Origin: CBDUWP01 sp965370955
GTDB taxonomy: Bacteria; Planctomycetota; Phycisphaerae; Sedimentisphaerales; Anaerobacaceae
Assembly (NCBI GenBank): GCA_965370955.1
Contig: CBDUWP010000014.1
Span: 1-20,462, forward strand
DNA: 20,462 nt
Direction: 5' to 3'
Part shown: one piece after another, positions 7,955 through 15,832 of the stretch
Layout of the letters: each line of letters starts with the position of its first letter
How positions within the stretch are numbered: position 1 is the stretch's first letter
Program-made: the position numbers and the translations under genes
Notes under the pieces: model-generated
Databases searched by the model: none
The model's input: only the letters and a program-made list of their open reading frames with translations
What the model was told of the DNA's origin: nothing

Positions 7955-8875
7955 TTACGAACCGTTTACGAGTACAAATTTTCCGCCAGTTTCGCCCGCG
8001 ATATTTTCCAACATTTCGCTATCTTTTTCAGCCGACCAGAACCCTATTGTATTGATTTTTATCCCTGTGGCAAAGTTATTCATTAAATTTATTATTTGTT
8101 GAGCCACTTTCGCTCTTTTTTTTCCTGAAAGTTCAAATCCATCCGTCAAAAAACATATCAGGTCAACTTTTTCGCCGTCATAACTTGTCACTTTAATCGC
8201 CTGTTTAAATGCAGCGATAACATCTGTTTTGCCTTGCATTTGTATTTTAGCGATAAATCCTTTCGCCTTTTTTTTGTTCGGCGTACTTGCTCTAGCCAAT
8301 TTTCTGCCGGTTGGCCATTGCAAAAATTCATTTCCGCTGAACATAATTATGCTGAAAAATTCGTCTTGTTCCATATTGGCAATAACTTCCGTCAGTTGCG
8401 ATTTAACAGCGTTTGCCACAGGCTTCATACTGCCTGAGCAATCGACGAGATAGCATATTTTTCTATCGCTGGCGAAGCTGTTCCAAGTTTGACCAGTTTT
8501 CTGTTCAGTCTTTAGCGACAGCCCTTCATCCAGAAGCAGCATCTCTTGTACCAACATAGTGACATCAGCCGAATCTGAATCAATTGATTGTTTTTGCCCC
8601 ATTTTTAATAATCCATTGGTTTGGGCTTTGGTTTTTGGTTGGCTCATCTTTTCAACTATGCTATTGCTGACTTTCGGCTTAGGAACAAATGGTTCAGCCT
8701 GCACAAATTTTTCTATTGTTTCAAATCCGATAGCTGTTTCGGCTTCAGGCGTAACTGCAACCGTTTCAGCCTTGACTTTTATGCAGTAAAACACAGCAAA
8801 AGCTGCCAGATGCAAAACAATTGCGACGGCAATTGCAATATAGTGAACATTTTTATTTTTCAATTTTAATGCCAT
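7955..8875 (-). CDS. Membrane-anchored VWA-domain protein with a TonB-like N-terminus
   Basis: VWA domains bind protein partners through a metal ion. The 306-residue protein has a basic start, one membrane helix (about 12-33), a linker of about 100 residues beginning with a Pro/Lys stretch (EPFVPKPK, 61-68), and a C-terminal VWA domain (about 139-303). The metal site is complete: D145-C-S147-G-S149, T217/D218 and D245. The orientation puts the VWA domain in the periplasm. The membrane helix contains a histidine (H22), as does the helix of TonB (SxxxH; here AxxxH), and with the Pro/Lys linker and adjacent exbB and exbD this suggests an energised, TonB-like role. That role is inferred; the VWA assignment is firm. 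Spacing to the transpeptidase gene is 19 bases. Confidence 0.88.
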   Translation of the reverse strand: MALKLKNKNVHYIAIAVAIVLHLAAFAVFYCIKVKAETVAVTPEAETAIGFETIEKFVQAEPFVPKPKVSNSIVEKMSQPKTKAQTNGLLKMGQKQSIDSDSADVTMLVQEMLLLDEGLSLKTEQKTGQTWNSFASDRKICYLVDCSGSMKPVANAVKSQLTEVIANMEQDEFFSIIMFSGNEFLQWPTGRKLARASTPNKKKAKGFIAKIQMQGKTDVIAAFKQAIKVTSYDGEKVDLICFLTDGFELSGKKRAKVAQQIINLMNNFATGIKINTIGFWSAEKDSEMLENIAGETGGKFVLVNGS

Positions 8876-8894
8876 TTCCCTTGCCCGTCAAAAT

Positions 8895-9989
8895 CTAACG
8901 CACAATTTTAATTTGCGAATGTCCCGGCATCATCAAATCGTACATCAAAATAGCATCTCCATTGTACAGCCTTATACAACCTCTGGAGCTTTTGGTTCCG
9001 ATACTGTTTGCATCTTTTGTTCCGTGCAATGCGTATCCTGATTTTCCCAAAGCATCACCATCCAAACCTTCCAGACCGATCCATCTCGAACCCAGCGGAT
9101 AATCGGGATCTTCTGCTTCGTATGTTTTTCCAGTTTGCGTATCTGTCCAAGTCGGTTCAACGAGTTTTCCTCCAACAGAAGCCCTCCACAGCCCCGTTGG
9201 CGTTTCGTATCCTTCTTTTCCGATCCCGATTCTGAAACTTTTAACATAAACATTTTGCAGATACAGATCGAGATTAAATTCCGACAGATCGATCCTCGCA
9301 TGAAATGGTCCATTGACAACCTTGATCGTTTTGCCAGCCCTTAAAGATTGCGGCCGATTGATATTATTCACCCTCATCAAGAGTTCGTACGGCACCTTAT
9401 ATTTTCTGCCGATAGTCGACAGTAGGTCACCCGACTGCACTTTATATGGCTTACACAGAGGATCGTTTGTGAAAATTTTATTACTAAAGAGCCATTGCTC
9501 CGCCAATTGCGTCAGATGCTGCTTGATGATATTTTTTTGCTTTGCGCTGGCCTGCATATACATAGCTTCATTCAGCAAATTCCTAGCCTCGATAACCCTC
9601 GCCGGCTCCATATCGATATACTTCAAAGCTTCCTCGATTTTTCCTGTCACTTTCGGATCATCATTATCGCTTGGCGAATAATCGATTTTCGTCACATCCG
9701 GTATTGGCGTAACAAGCTCTGGCTCAGTCTTTGGCATATCTCTCACAGCTCTAGCGTCACGAGTAACTTCCGCTTTTTTCTGCGATTGATCTGTTGTCGC
9801 ACTTTTGGCGTCTGGCGATCTCGATGGCATTTTTTTTGTTTCGGCTTGGTTTGTATCGTCTTTTTCATCATTTCCAAAAAACGGTTTTTTGATAACAACG
9901 AACAACCCCCCGCAAACTATCACGATCAACAATATATATGATAGCAATCCTTTTTTCTTTTTTCGCTTTCCGTATGAATAACGCGCCAT
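8895..9989 (-). CDS. LysM and L,D-transpeptidase (YkuD/ErfK) protein
   Basis: The enzyme makes 3-3 cross-links in peptidoglycan, or attaches proteins to it, in the periplasm. The 364-residue protein has a basic N-terminus, one membrane helix (about 14-34), a charged linker with a short helical region (about 116-165), a LysM peptidoglycan-binding domain (about 182-225, YKVQSGDLLSTIGRKY), and a YkuD catalytic domain (about 231-363). The catalytic motif is intact: H322-GT and S-RGCIRL with C338. A good ribosome site AGGAG lies 8 bases before the ATG. It sits between the folate enzyme (26-base gap) and the VWA gene (19-base gap), so it is likely expressed with the ExbB/ExbD/VWA genes. Confidence 0.93.
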   Translation of the reverse strand: MARYSYGKRKKKKGLLSYILLIVIVCGGLFVVIKKPFFGNDEKDDTNQAETKKMPSRSPDAKSATTDQSQKKAEVTRDARAVRDMPKTEPELVTPIPDVTKIDYSPSDNDDPKVTGKIEEALKYIDMEPARVIEARNLLNEAMYMQASAKQKNIIKQHLTQLAEQWLFSNKIFTNDPLCKPYKVQSGDLLSTIGRKYKVPYELLMRVNNINRPQSLRAGKTIKVVNGPFHARIDLSEFNLDLYLQNVYVKSFRIGIGKEGYETPTGLWRASVGGKLVEPTWTDTQTGKTYEAEDPDYPLGSRWIGLEGLDGDALGKSGYALHGTKDANSIGTKSSRGCIRLYNGDAILMYDLMMPGHSQIKIVR

Positions 9990-10015
9990 AATTACACTCC
10001 TAATATTGCTTGTTT

Positions 10016-10606
10016 TTATCTGGCATTACCTAAGCCTAATTTTTTTAGCTCGACCAGCATTTTATTTTCCGTCACGATATAATCCATTGCCGCATCATTT
10101 TCATTGATGGGCATTTTTTCCACTACTTGACAATCAAAGCAAACTCCGCACAGAATCGCCTCGCCACTATCCGCCAGGAATCTGTCATAATAGCCGCCGC
10201 CTCTTCCGAGCCTATTTCCTTCTTGGTCAAATCCCAATCCCGGAACAATTACTAAATCGACATCTTTTATTTGTACAACTTTTTCCGAGATTGGCTTTTT
10301 CACAAGCTCGCCACTTTTGAACTCGCTATCATTTAGGCTTTTTATTTCGACAGCCTTCATTGTCTTTTTATTGAAATCAACTTTTGGCACAGCCACTTTT
10401 TTTTTCATTTGCCAGCATTTTTCAGCAATCGCTCTGCAATCGACTTCTTTTGCGATCGGGACATAAACCATTACAATTTCAGCTTTTTTGAACAGTTCCA
10501 ATTGCGTTACAGTTTCACAAATTTTTTTGCTATTGAGCCTTGCCTTTTGCTCAGTCAAATTCCCAACAGCTTTTTTCATTTTGGTTCGCCATTGTCCCTT
10601 GGTCAT
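10016..10606 (-). CDS. ygfA: 5-formyltetrahydrofolate cyclo-ligase
   Basis: This cytoplasmic enzyme converts 5-formyltetrahydrofolate to 5,10-methenyltetrahydrofolate using ATP. The chosen start gives 196 residues, the usual length. Family marks are the basic N-terminal helix, PGLGFDQEGNRLGRGGGYYDRFL with the nucleotide-binding GRGGGYYD (about 134-141), and the closing FDCQVVEKMP and YIVTENKM segments. The ORF can be extended to 10633, overlapping rarA by 14 bases. I prefer the ATG at 10606 because AGGGTGG lies about 2-8 bases upstream and homology begins there. It follows rarA by 13 bases. Confidence 0.92.
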   Translation of the reverse strand: MTKGQWRTKMKKAVGNLTEQKARLNSKKICETVTQLELFKKAEIVMVYVPIAKEVDCRAIAEKCWQMKKKVAVPKVDFNKKTMKAVEIKSLNDSEFKSGELVKKPISEKVVQIKDVDLVIVPGLGFDQEGNRLGRGGGYYDRFLADSGEAILCGVCFDCQVVEKMPINENDAAMDYIVTENKMLVELKKLGLGNAR

Positions 10607-10619
10607 AACCACCCTTTTT

Positions 10620-11990
10620 CTATTTTTTATCATCAGCTACGCTATTTTGTATCAAGATTTGTAGTTTTTGTAAATAACGCTGAATATTTTTTTCGTATCC
10701 CGACTCCTTAGGCTGATAATATCGCCTTTTGTCCTCCGTTGGCAAGTATTGTTGCACTACAAAACCACCAGAAAAATCATGCGGATATTTATAATCTTCG
10801 CCAAGTCCCATTTTTTTCGCCCCGCTATAGTGCGAATCCTTCAAATGTTTCGGCACTCTGATTGTTGACTTTTCCTGCACATCTTTCATCGCGTTGTGTA
10901 TCGCCAGAGTGCAGGCGTTTGATTTTGGCGCACAGGCTATATATATTGCCGCTTGAGCCAGTGGCAATTGCGCTTCCGGCAGTCCGACAAATTCTGCGAT
11001 TTGGATTGCCGCCGCCGCAAGTATGGTCGCCGTTGGATCGGCATTTCCCACATCTTCAGCCGCACAGACTGCGATTCTTCTTGCGATAAATCTCACATCT
11101 TCCCCGCCTGCGATCATTTGCGCGAGCCAATAAACCGTTGCGTCCGGATCGGAACCCCTCATGCTCTTTTGCAACGCGCTCGCCAGGTCGTAGTGACTAT
11201 CGCCACTGTCGTAATAGATCGATTTTCGCTGGATGGACTCTACAGCCACAGCCATATCAAAAACAATTTCACGATTTTTATTATCTTCGCCAACTACTTG
11301 TGACAGCACCCCTATTTCCAAGGCCCCGATAGCCTTTCTAACATCGCCATCACATACAGTCGCCAGATGTTCGAGTGCTTCTTTGTCAGCTTTTATATTT
11401 AGATTTCCGAATCCGTTTATTTTATCTGCTATTGCTTTTTCGAGTAACTGCATAATGTCGGTGACATTTAGCGGTTCAAATTTAAACATTGTACTGCGTG
11501 AAATCAGCGGTGAATTTATGGAAAAGAATGGATTTTCCGTTGTCGCACCGATCAATATAATGATACCGTTTTCGACATCATCTAGGAGTACATCCTGCTG
11601 TGATTTGCTGAATCGGTGTATTTCGTCGAGGAACAAGACCGTCCTTCGTTTTTTCACAGCCAGCCTGTCTTTAGCGGCAGAGGTAACAGCTCTAATATCT
11701 TTTACTGTAGCGTTGGCAGCATTTAAGCTGACAAACATTGCTTTTGTGTAACCAGCCACAATTTTCGCTAAGGTTGTTTTTCCAACTCCCGGCGGCCCAT
11801 AGAACAGTAAACTGCTGAGTTTGCCGGCGATCAGCATTCTCGTCAGCAGTTTCCCTTCCCCTAGTATATGCTTTTGCCCGACGAAATCCTCTAATTTTGA
11901 CGGCCTGATCTTGACAGCTAAAGGAGCTGCCGAGTCGATATTCGCCTTTTCCGCCTGCCTAAACAGATTTTCACCACCGTGTTCAACCAT
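10620..11990 (-). CDS. rarA: Replication-associated recombination protein A (RarA/MgsA AAA+ ATPase)
   Basis: RarA is a clamp-loader-like AAA+ ATPase that acts at stalled replication forks. The 456-residue protein shows KIRPSKLEDFVGQKHILG near the start, Walker A GPPGVGKTT (about 65-73), Walker B LFLDEIHRFSK (about 119-129), the sensor stretch IILIGATTENPFFSIN, and a C-terminal tetramerisation domain with GEDVRFIARRIAVCAAEDVG. The length is typical. The ORF extends to 12056, but the ATG at 11990 has GAAGG about 9 bases upstream, and the first 22 residues of the longer form look unrelated to the family. It is the first gene of the six-gene run and probably carries the promoter in the gap before 12248. 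Confidence 0.95.
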   Translation of the reverse strand: MVEHGGENLFRQAEKANIDSAAPLAVKIRPSKLEDFVGQKHILGEGKLLTRMLIAGKLSSLLFYGPPGVGKTTLAKIVAGYTKAMFVSLNAANATVKDIRAVTSAAKDRLAVKKRRTVLFLDEIHRFSKSQQDVLLDDVENGIIILIGATTENPFFSINSPLISRSTMFKFEPLNVTDIMQLLEKAIADKINGFGNLNIKADKEALEHLATVCDGDVRKAIGALEIGVLSQVVGEDNKNREIVFDMAVAVESIQRKSIYYDSGDSHYDLASALQKSMRGSDPDATVYWLAQMIAGGEDVRFIARRIAVCAAEDVGNADPTATILAAAAIQIAEFVGLPEAQLPLAQAAIYIACAPKSNACTLAIHNAMKDVQEKSTIRVPKHLKDSHYSGAKKMGLGEDYKYPHDFSGGFVVQQYLPTEDKRRYYQPKESGYEKNIQRYLQKLQILIQNSVADDKK

Positions 11991-12247
11991 AAGACGCAAC
12001 CTTCTTTTTTTGCTATCTCTCCGATTTCGCCAGCCATTATAACAGCAATCCGGCAAAATTTCGCCTATTTTAAATTCGTTTCAGCAATCGATATATTTTC
12101 AAAACTTCAGCCTAACAAAATGCTAATAATCCATACTTTTTGATTGATTTAATAAGCCATTAAGTTACACTTTGTCACATTAATATAAATATTGTAACAA
12201 TAAACTCAATTAACCAATTTAACTACAGATGTAAGGAGACAAACTTT
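11991..12247. promoter_or_regulatory. Divergent intergenic region between rarA and the outer-membrane protein gene
   Basis: About 257 AT-rich bases hold no gene. On the + side a perfect AAGGAG (12233-12238) sits 9 bases before the ATG at 12248. A small perfect inverted repeat, ATTGT-A-ACAAT (12190-12200 region), and several TATAAT-like stretches lie 45-65 bases upstream of that ATG and could form its promoter or operator, but no pair of -35/-10 boxes with ideal spacing stands out. On the - side the element TTTTAAATTCGTTT (12068-12081) lies about 75 bases upstream of rarA and recurs ahead of the polyprenyl synthase gene. Confidence 0.45.
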
Positions 12248-13042
12248 ATGAAGAGAACATTATTATTAGCCATTTTAGCATTGCTTAGCTTTTCAGCGGT
12301 CGCGACCGCCGCCGTCAGCGGTGATATCGGCGTAACTTACAGCAGTAAATACATTTGGCGCGGCTTTGATGTATACAATGACAAGAGTGCCATTCATCCT
12401 TTCATCAATTTGAAATTCGGTGATAGCGGCTTTGGTATGAATTTGGTTGCCCACCGCGCGAATTCTGATGGCTTTGAGAACGCAGAGCGTTGGGATTACA
12501 ACATTTTTTATAGAAACGCCGCATTTGCAGGCGAACGTTACCAGATGAACTATCAATTGGGCTATTGCTATTTCAATTATCCTGACATGACCAGCCATAA
12601 GACTCGCAGCTTTGACATTCAGGAATTCAACGGTATTTTTTCCTTCCCAAACATTCTAGGCATTGAGCGACTGGTTCCAACTTACGTCATAGTCAAACTA
12701 AGCCCTGTCAACAGCGGCAGCTTAAAAAATGGCGGAACAGCTTCCGGATTTGCTCACATTTTCATTCTCGATTACGGCATTCCGATTACCTGCCCGATCA
12801 CGGACAAAGAGCAGATGATCAATCTTCATAGCGAGTTTGTTTTCAATGACGGCATAAGCCCGATTGGCACCAATGTTGACCACGACTGGTCGAATGCAGT
12901 ATTTGGCATTTCCACTACTTATAAGCTATCTGAAAATGTTTCCTTTACCCCAGCCTTGAATCACCAGATAACATTTGAAGACGACGTCAACAACGATAAA
13001 GATGAGACATGGGTATCGCTGACAGTTAAGTATGCTTTTTAA
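12248..13042 (+). CDS. Outer-membrane beta-barrel protein of unknown role (TIGR02001/Gcw_chp-like)
   Basis: The 264-residue protein has a clear signal peptide (MKRTLLLAIL...ATAA, cleavage near residue 21-22). Alternating polar and hydrophobic strands follow, and it ends in VKYAF; a terminal Phe is typical of proteins inserted by the BAM complex. The first strands, with SSKYIWRGFDVYNDKSAIHP, resemble the Gcw_chp/TIGR02001 family of predicted barrels, which has no firmly known function. I give this family from pattern memory, with moderate certainty. It stands alone on the + strand with a strong ribosome site (AAGGAG, 9 bases before the ATG) and its own terminator, so it is probably well expressed. 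A transport or porin role is possible. Confidence 0.72.
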   Translation: MKRTLLLAILALLSFSAVATAAVSGDIGVTYSSKYIWRGFDVYNDKSAIHPFINLKFGDSGFGMNLVAHRANSDGFENAERWDYNIFYRNAAFAGERYQMNYQLGYCYFNYPDMTSHKTRSFDIQEFNGIFSFPNILGIERLVPTYVIVKLSPVNSGSLKNGGTASGFAHIFILDYGIPITCPITDKEQMINLHSEFVFNDGISPIGTNVDHDWSNAVFGISTTYKLSENVSFTPALNHQITFEDDVNNDKDETWVSLTVKYAF

Positions 13043-13069
13043 TTTAAGCTCATCAAAATAGAATCATCG

Positions 13070-13097
13070 AGCCGGCTAATTTTAGTCGGCTTTTTTT
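13070..13097 (+). terminator. Rho-independent terminator after the outer-membrane protein gene
   Basis: The arms AGCCGGCTA (13070-13078) and TAGTCGGCT (13083-13091) form a 9-bp stem with one G-U pair and a 4-base loop. The last T of the right arm and six more form a run of seven T (13091-13097). It lies 27 bases after the stop at 13042 and overlaps the last bases of the converging polyprenyl synthase gene. There is no T run for the opposite strand, so it works mainly in the + direction. Confidence 0.9.
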
Positions 13098-14076
13098 ATG
13101 TCATGCTTAATTCTCGTAAATAGCTGACGTATTGATTTGGTTTAAAACCATCGATCGCTTCGGTTGCTTTTTGGTTAAAGACATCAATTTGTGCATTGAC
13201 ATAATCGACAGATCCATTTTCTGTTAGAATTTTTTTGATTTTCCCTCGTGCCATTGGCCCATCATCTTCGATAATTTGTATTAGCTCGTCTCGCTGCTGT
13301 TGTTTTTCTATAGCCTTGATAACAGCCAATGTCACTTTACCATTTTTGATATCGCTTCCGAGTGTTTTTGCCGCCTTGTTATCATTATCGATGAGGTCAT
13401 TTAGGTCATCTGCCAATTGAAAAGCCGTTCCAAAATTTTCACCGAATTTTCCAGCTTTAGCTAATTGGCTTGGATTCGCTTTTGCGATTATTGCTCCTAC
13501 TTGGCAGGCACATTTAAAAAGTGAAGCTGTTTTATCCTTGATCAACTCCATATATTGACAGCTTGTAATTTGCCAATTTTTTGCATATAGATTTTGCCTT
13601 AGCTCCCCTCGACAGATAGTGCTGCATGAATCAGCGATCAGTGATTGAATTTCGTTTGGCAGTTTCGCGCAGATCCCAAAAGCCCTACTAAACACGATAT
13701 CACCAATTAGAATTGCCTTTTTGTTCCCCCAGTCGGCCTTAACACTCGGAGCCGCTCTTCTTATTTCAGCCTGATCGAGTACATCATCATGAATCAGCGT
13801 TGCGTTATGAATCATCTCGATCGCCGCCGCACAATCGATGAGTTCCTGTTGTGATTCTCTAACACTAGCCTCTGCCGCATTTTCTTGTGCAATTAGCCCT
13901 GCCCACGCCAATAACATTGCTGGGCGCAACATTTTACCTTTGGCCATTTTTAGATTATCAAAAAGCTCGGCAATTTCCAGCTCATCAAATCTAAGATTGG
14001 CCTCGATAATTTTTTGGACTTGACCCAACTGATCTGTTAATTCGCTCGATGCTTGACACATTTCATGCTCTGGCAT
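13096..14076 (-). CDS. Polyprenyl diphosphate synthase (trans-isoprenyl, IspB/HepT-like)
   Basis: The enzyme extends an allylic diphosphate with isopentenyl diphosphate to make a long prenyl chain, for example a quinone side chain. The 326-residue protein has GKMLRPAMLL (47-56), the first Asp-rich motif DDVLD (97-101) followed by RR, the GDIVFSRAF segment (125-133), and the second motif DDLND (223-227). These are the substrate- and magnesium-binding residues of the family. Chain length cannot be read with confidence. The ATG at 14076 has no ribosome site and directly abuts a shared 21-bp AT-rich element; a second ATG at residue 6 is possible. It is the last gene of the long - strand run, 31 bases after the aminotransferase. 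Confidence 0.92.
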   Translation of the reverse strand: MPEHEMCQASSELTDQLGQVQKIIEANLRFDELEIAELFDNLKMAKGKMLRPAMLLAWAGLIAQENAAEASVRESQQELIDCAAAIEMIHNATLIHDDVLDQAEIRRAAPSVKADWGNKKAILIGDIVFSRAFGICAKLPNEIQSLIADSCSTICRGELRQNLYAKNWQITSCQYMELIKDKTASLFKCACQVGAIIAKANPSQLAKAGKFGENFGTAFQLADDLNDLIDNDNKAAKTLGSDIKNGKVTLAVIKAIEKQQQRDELIQIIEDDGPMARGKIKKILTENGSVDYVNAQIDVFNQKATEAIDGFKPNQYVSYLRELSMT

Positions 14077-14107
14077 ATTTTAAATTCGTTTTAGTTATCA
14101 GCAAATA

Positions 14108-14965
14108 CTAGGCCCTTGCATATTTGAAGAATTTTTTTCTAAGTGACTCTGTTATTTCGCCCGGCGTTCCATTACCGATAACCCTGCCATCGATTTCAAT
14201 GATAGCAATAACTTCAGCCGCCGTTCCTGTTAGGAACATTTCGTCACAGACATAGAGATCGAATCTCGTAAGATTTTTTTCCACAACTTTTAAGCCTTGT
14301 TTTTTTGCCAATTTCATAACAACGTTTCTCGTTATGCCTTCGAGCGCTCCCGCTTCTGTTGGCGGCGTATAGATGACACCTTCTCTAATAATAAACACAT
14401 TATCTCCGGTCGCCTCAGCTACATAACCCAAATGGTTATACATAATCGCTTCAGGCGTTCCGCTATCGAGCGCCTCTATTTTCGCCAGAATATTATTCAG
14501 ATAGTTCAAGCTTTTCACTTGCGGCGGCAAAGTCATCGGATGATTTCTCACTGTCGTCGCACTGATAACCTTCATTCCGGTTTTGTACAATTCTTCTGGA
14601 TAGAGCTGGACTTTGTCAGCGATAATAATCACTCCAGCCAGTTGACAGGCAAAGGGATTCAGCCCCAATGTCCCCACGCCTCTGGTAATAATCAGCCTGA
14701 TATAACCATCATCAATATCGTTAGCTTCGACCGTTTTTTTAGTCGCTTTTTTCAGTTGGTCGCTATCTATAGGGATTGAGAGCCTGATTGCTTTAGCCGA
14801 TTCGTAAAGCCTTTTAATATGGGCATCTAACTCAAAAATCTGTCCGCCATAAACGCGAATCCCTTCAAAGACACCGTCGCCATATAACAGTCCGTGGTCG
14901 AAGACGGATATTTTAGCCTGTTCTTTTTCCACTAATTTGTCATGCAGCCAGATTTTCAAGCCCAT
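14108..14965 (-). CDS. ilvE: Branched-chain amino acid aminotransferase (fold type IV PLP enzyme)
   Basis: This cytoplasmic PLP enzyme interconverts branched-chain 2-oxo acids with Val, Leu and Ile using glutamate. The 285-residue protein has the fold IV marks YGDGVFEGIRVYGG (28-41), the PLP lysine in QVKSLNYLNN (K151), VAEATGDNVF (182-191), and LTGTAAEV near the C-terminus. The FEGIR and NYL patterns favour IlvE over D-amino-acid transaminase or aminodeoxychorismate lyase. The ribosome site AAAGGTG lies 6 bases before the ATG. It starts 12 bases after the lolD stop, so it is translated in the same operon although it is unrelated to lipoprotein export. Confidence 0.92.
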   Translation of the reverse strand: MGLKIWLHDKLVEKEQAKISVFDHGLLYGDGVFEGIRVYGGQIFELDAHIKRLYESAKAIRLSIPIDSDQLKKATKKTVEANDIDDGYIRLIITRGVGTLGLNPFACQLAGVIIIADKVQLYPEELYKTGMKVISATTVRNHPMTLPPQVKSLNYLNNILAKIEALDSGTPEAIMYNHLGYVAEATGDNVFIIREGVIYTPPTEAGALEGITRNVVMKLAKKQGLKVVEKNLTRFDLYVCDEMFLTGTAAEVIAIIEIDGRVIGNGTPGEITESLRKKFFKYARA

Positions 14966-14977
14966 CTTTTACACCTT

Positions 14978-15670
14978 TCACACATTTTGAATTCGTCCAT
15001 TGACCAGTTTCGCTCGCCTATTTGTCCGCATAGCCACATTTTCGTCATGGGTCACCATAACGATCGTCTGACCATTTTGATTTAGCTTTTCAAACACCTC
15101 TAGGATACCATTTCCAGTTTTCCTGTCAAGATTTCCTGTTGGCTCATCAGCCAACAGCAGTTGCGGCTCATTGATTAGTGCCCTTGCGATAGCTGCTCTT
15201 TGCCTTTCACCACCTGAAAGTTGATATGGATTATGCTTGATTCTATGGTCCATTTTCAGTTTTTCGAGTAATTGTATTGCCTTTTGTTTAACTTCAGCTT
15301 TTTTCGCCAGCCATTTCGGCACATTTTTCCCAATCATCGCCGGCAGCATAACATTTTCCAAAACATTAAGTTCATCGATCAGATGATAAAACTGAAACAC
15401 GAATCCCACTTGTTTATTTCTATATTCGTTGATTTTCTTTTTTGTCATATCTTTTATTGACTCATCTTTATACGTCACGGTTCCTTCGTCCGGAGAATCG
15501 AGTGCCCCGCAAATATGCAGCAGCGTGCTTTTACCGCTTCCCGACGCTCCTACGATAGCCACAAACTCGCCGGCCTCGACACAAAAATCAACACCTTTTA
15601 GAACCTGCACATCTGCTTGGCCCATCTTATAGGTTTTATATACATTTTCGATTTTTATTATATTTGTCAT
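14978..15670 (-). CDS. lolD: LolD-like ABC transporter ATP-binding protein
   Basis: This is the ATPase of a MacB/LolCDE-type complex that moves lipoproteins out of the inner membrane. The 230-residue protein has Walker A GASGSGKST (41-49), the Q-loop in VFQFYHL (91-97), the signature LSGGERQR (151-158), Walker B LLLADEPTGNLD (171-182), and the switch His H208. Two FtsX-type permease genes lie just upstream, which fits a LolC/LolE pair. The ORF runs back to 15730 into a tandem repeat. I chose the ATG at 15670 because homology starts there and GGGTGA lies about 8 bases upstream, formed by the end of the first repeat unit. It is the only gene in the window ending with TGA. Confidence 0.92.
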   Translation of the reverse strand: MTNIIKIENVYKTYKMGQADVQVLKGVDFCVEAGEFVAIVGASGSGKSTLLHICGALDSPDEGTVTYKDESIKDMTKKKINEYRNKQVGFVFQFYHLIDELNVLENVMLPAMIGKNVPKWLAKKAEVKQKAIQLLEKLKMDHRIKHNPYQLSGGERQRAAIARALINEPQLLLADEPTGNLDRKTGNGILEVFEKLNQNGQTIVMVTHDENVAMRTNRRAKLVNGRIQNV

Positions 15671-15680
15671 AATCGATTCA

Positions 15681-15824
15681 CCCGTTTTTAAATCGTTCCT
15701 ATTATGGCGCAAATCCCACGACACGCCCATTTTTTAAATCGTTTCTATTACGGCGCAAATCCCACGACACGCCCGTTTTTAAATCGTTTCTATTATGGCG
15801 CAAATCCCGCGACACGCCCGTTTT
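15681..15824. repeat. Tandem repeat, three copies of 45-46 bp plus an 8-bp partial copy
   Basis: Units run 15681-15725 (45 bp), 15726-15771 (46 bp) and 15772-15816 (45 bp), with a partial unit 15817-15824. Each begins CCCGTTTTTAAATCG and ends CCC(A/G)CGACACG; only a few bases differ between copies. The array fills the gap between the permease stop (15833) and lolD (15670). There are no unique spacers, so it is not a CRISPR array. The units have no long open frame. On the - strand the last unit contributes GGG to the probable lolD ribosome site. Confidence 0.95.
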
Positions 15825-15832
15825 CATGCTAA

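Noticed and set aside
11991..12056. N-terminal extension of RarA of 22 residues
   Set aside because: The extension is basic and Cys-rich with no family similarity, while the ATG at 11990 has a good ribosome site.
13838..14023. Small membrane-protein-like open frame opposite the polyprenyl synthase
   Set aside because: Its hydrophobic, Ser/Ala-rich sequence is a by-product of the helical gene on the other strand.
15671..15730. N-terminal extension of LolD of 20 residues
   Set aside because: The extra residues are encoded by the tandem repeat, match nothing in the family, and an in-frame stop lies just upstream; the ATG at 15670 fits homology.
15681..15824. Possible short CRISPR array
   Set aside because: The units are directly contiguous and repeat over their full 45-46 bp; there are no unique spacers and no cas genes.
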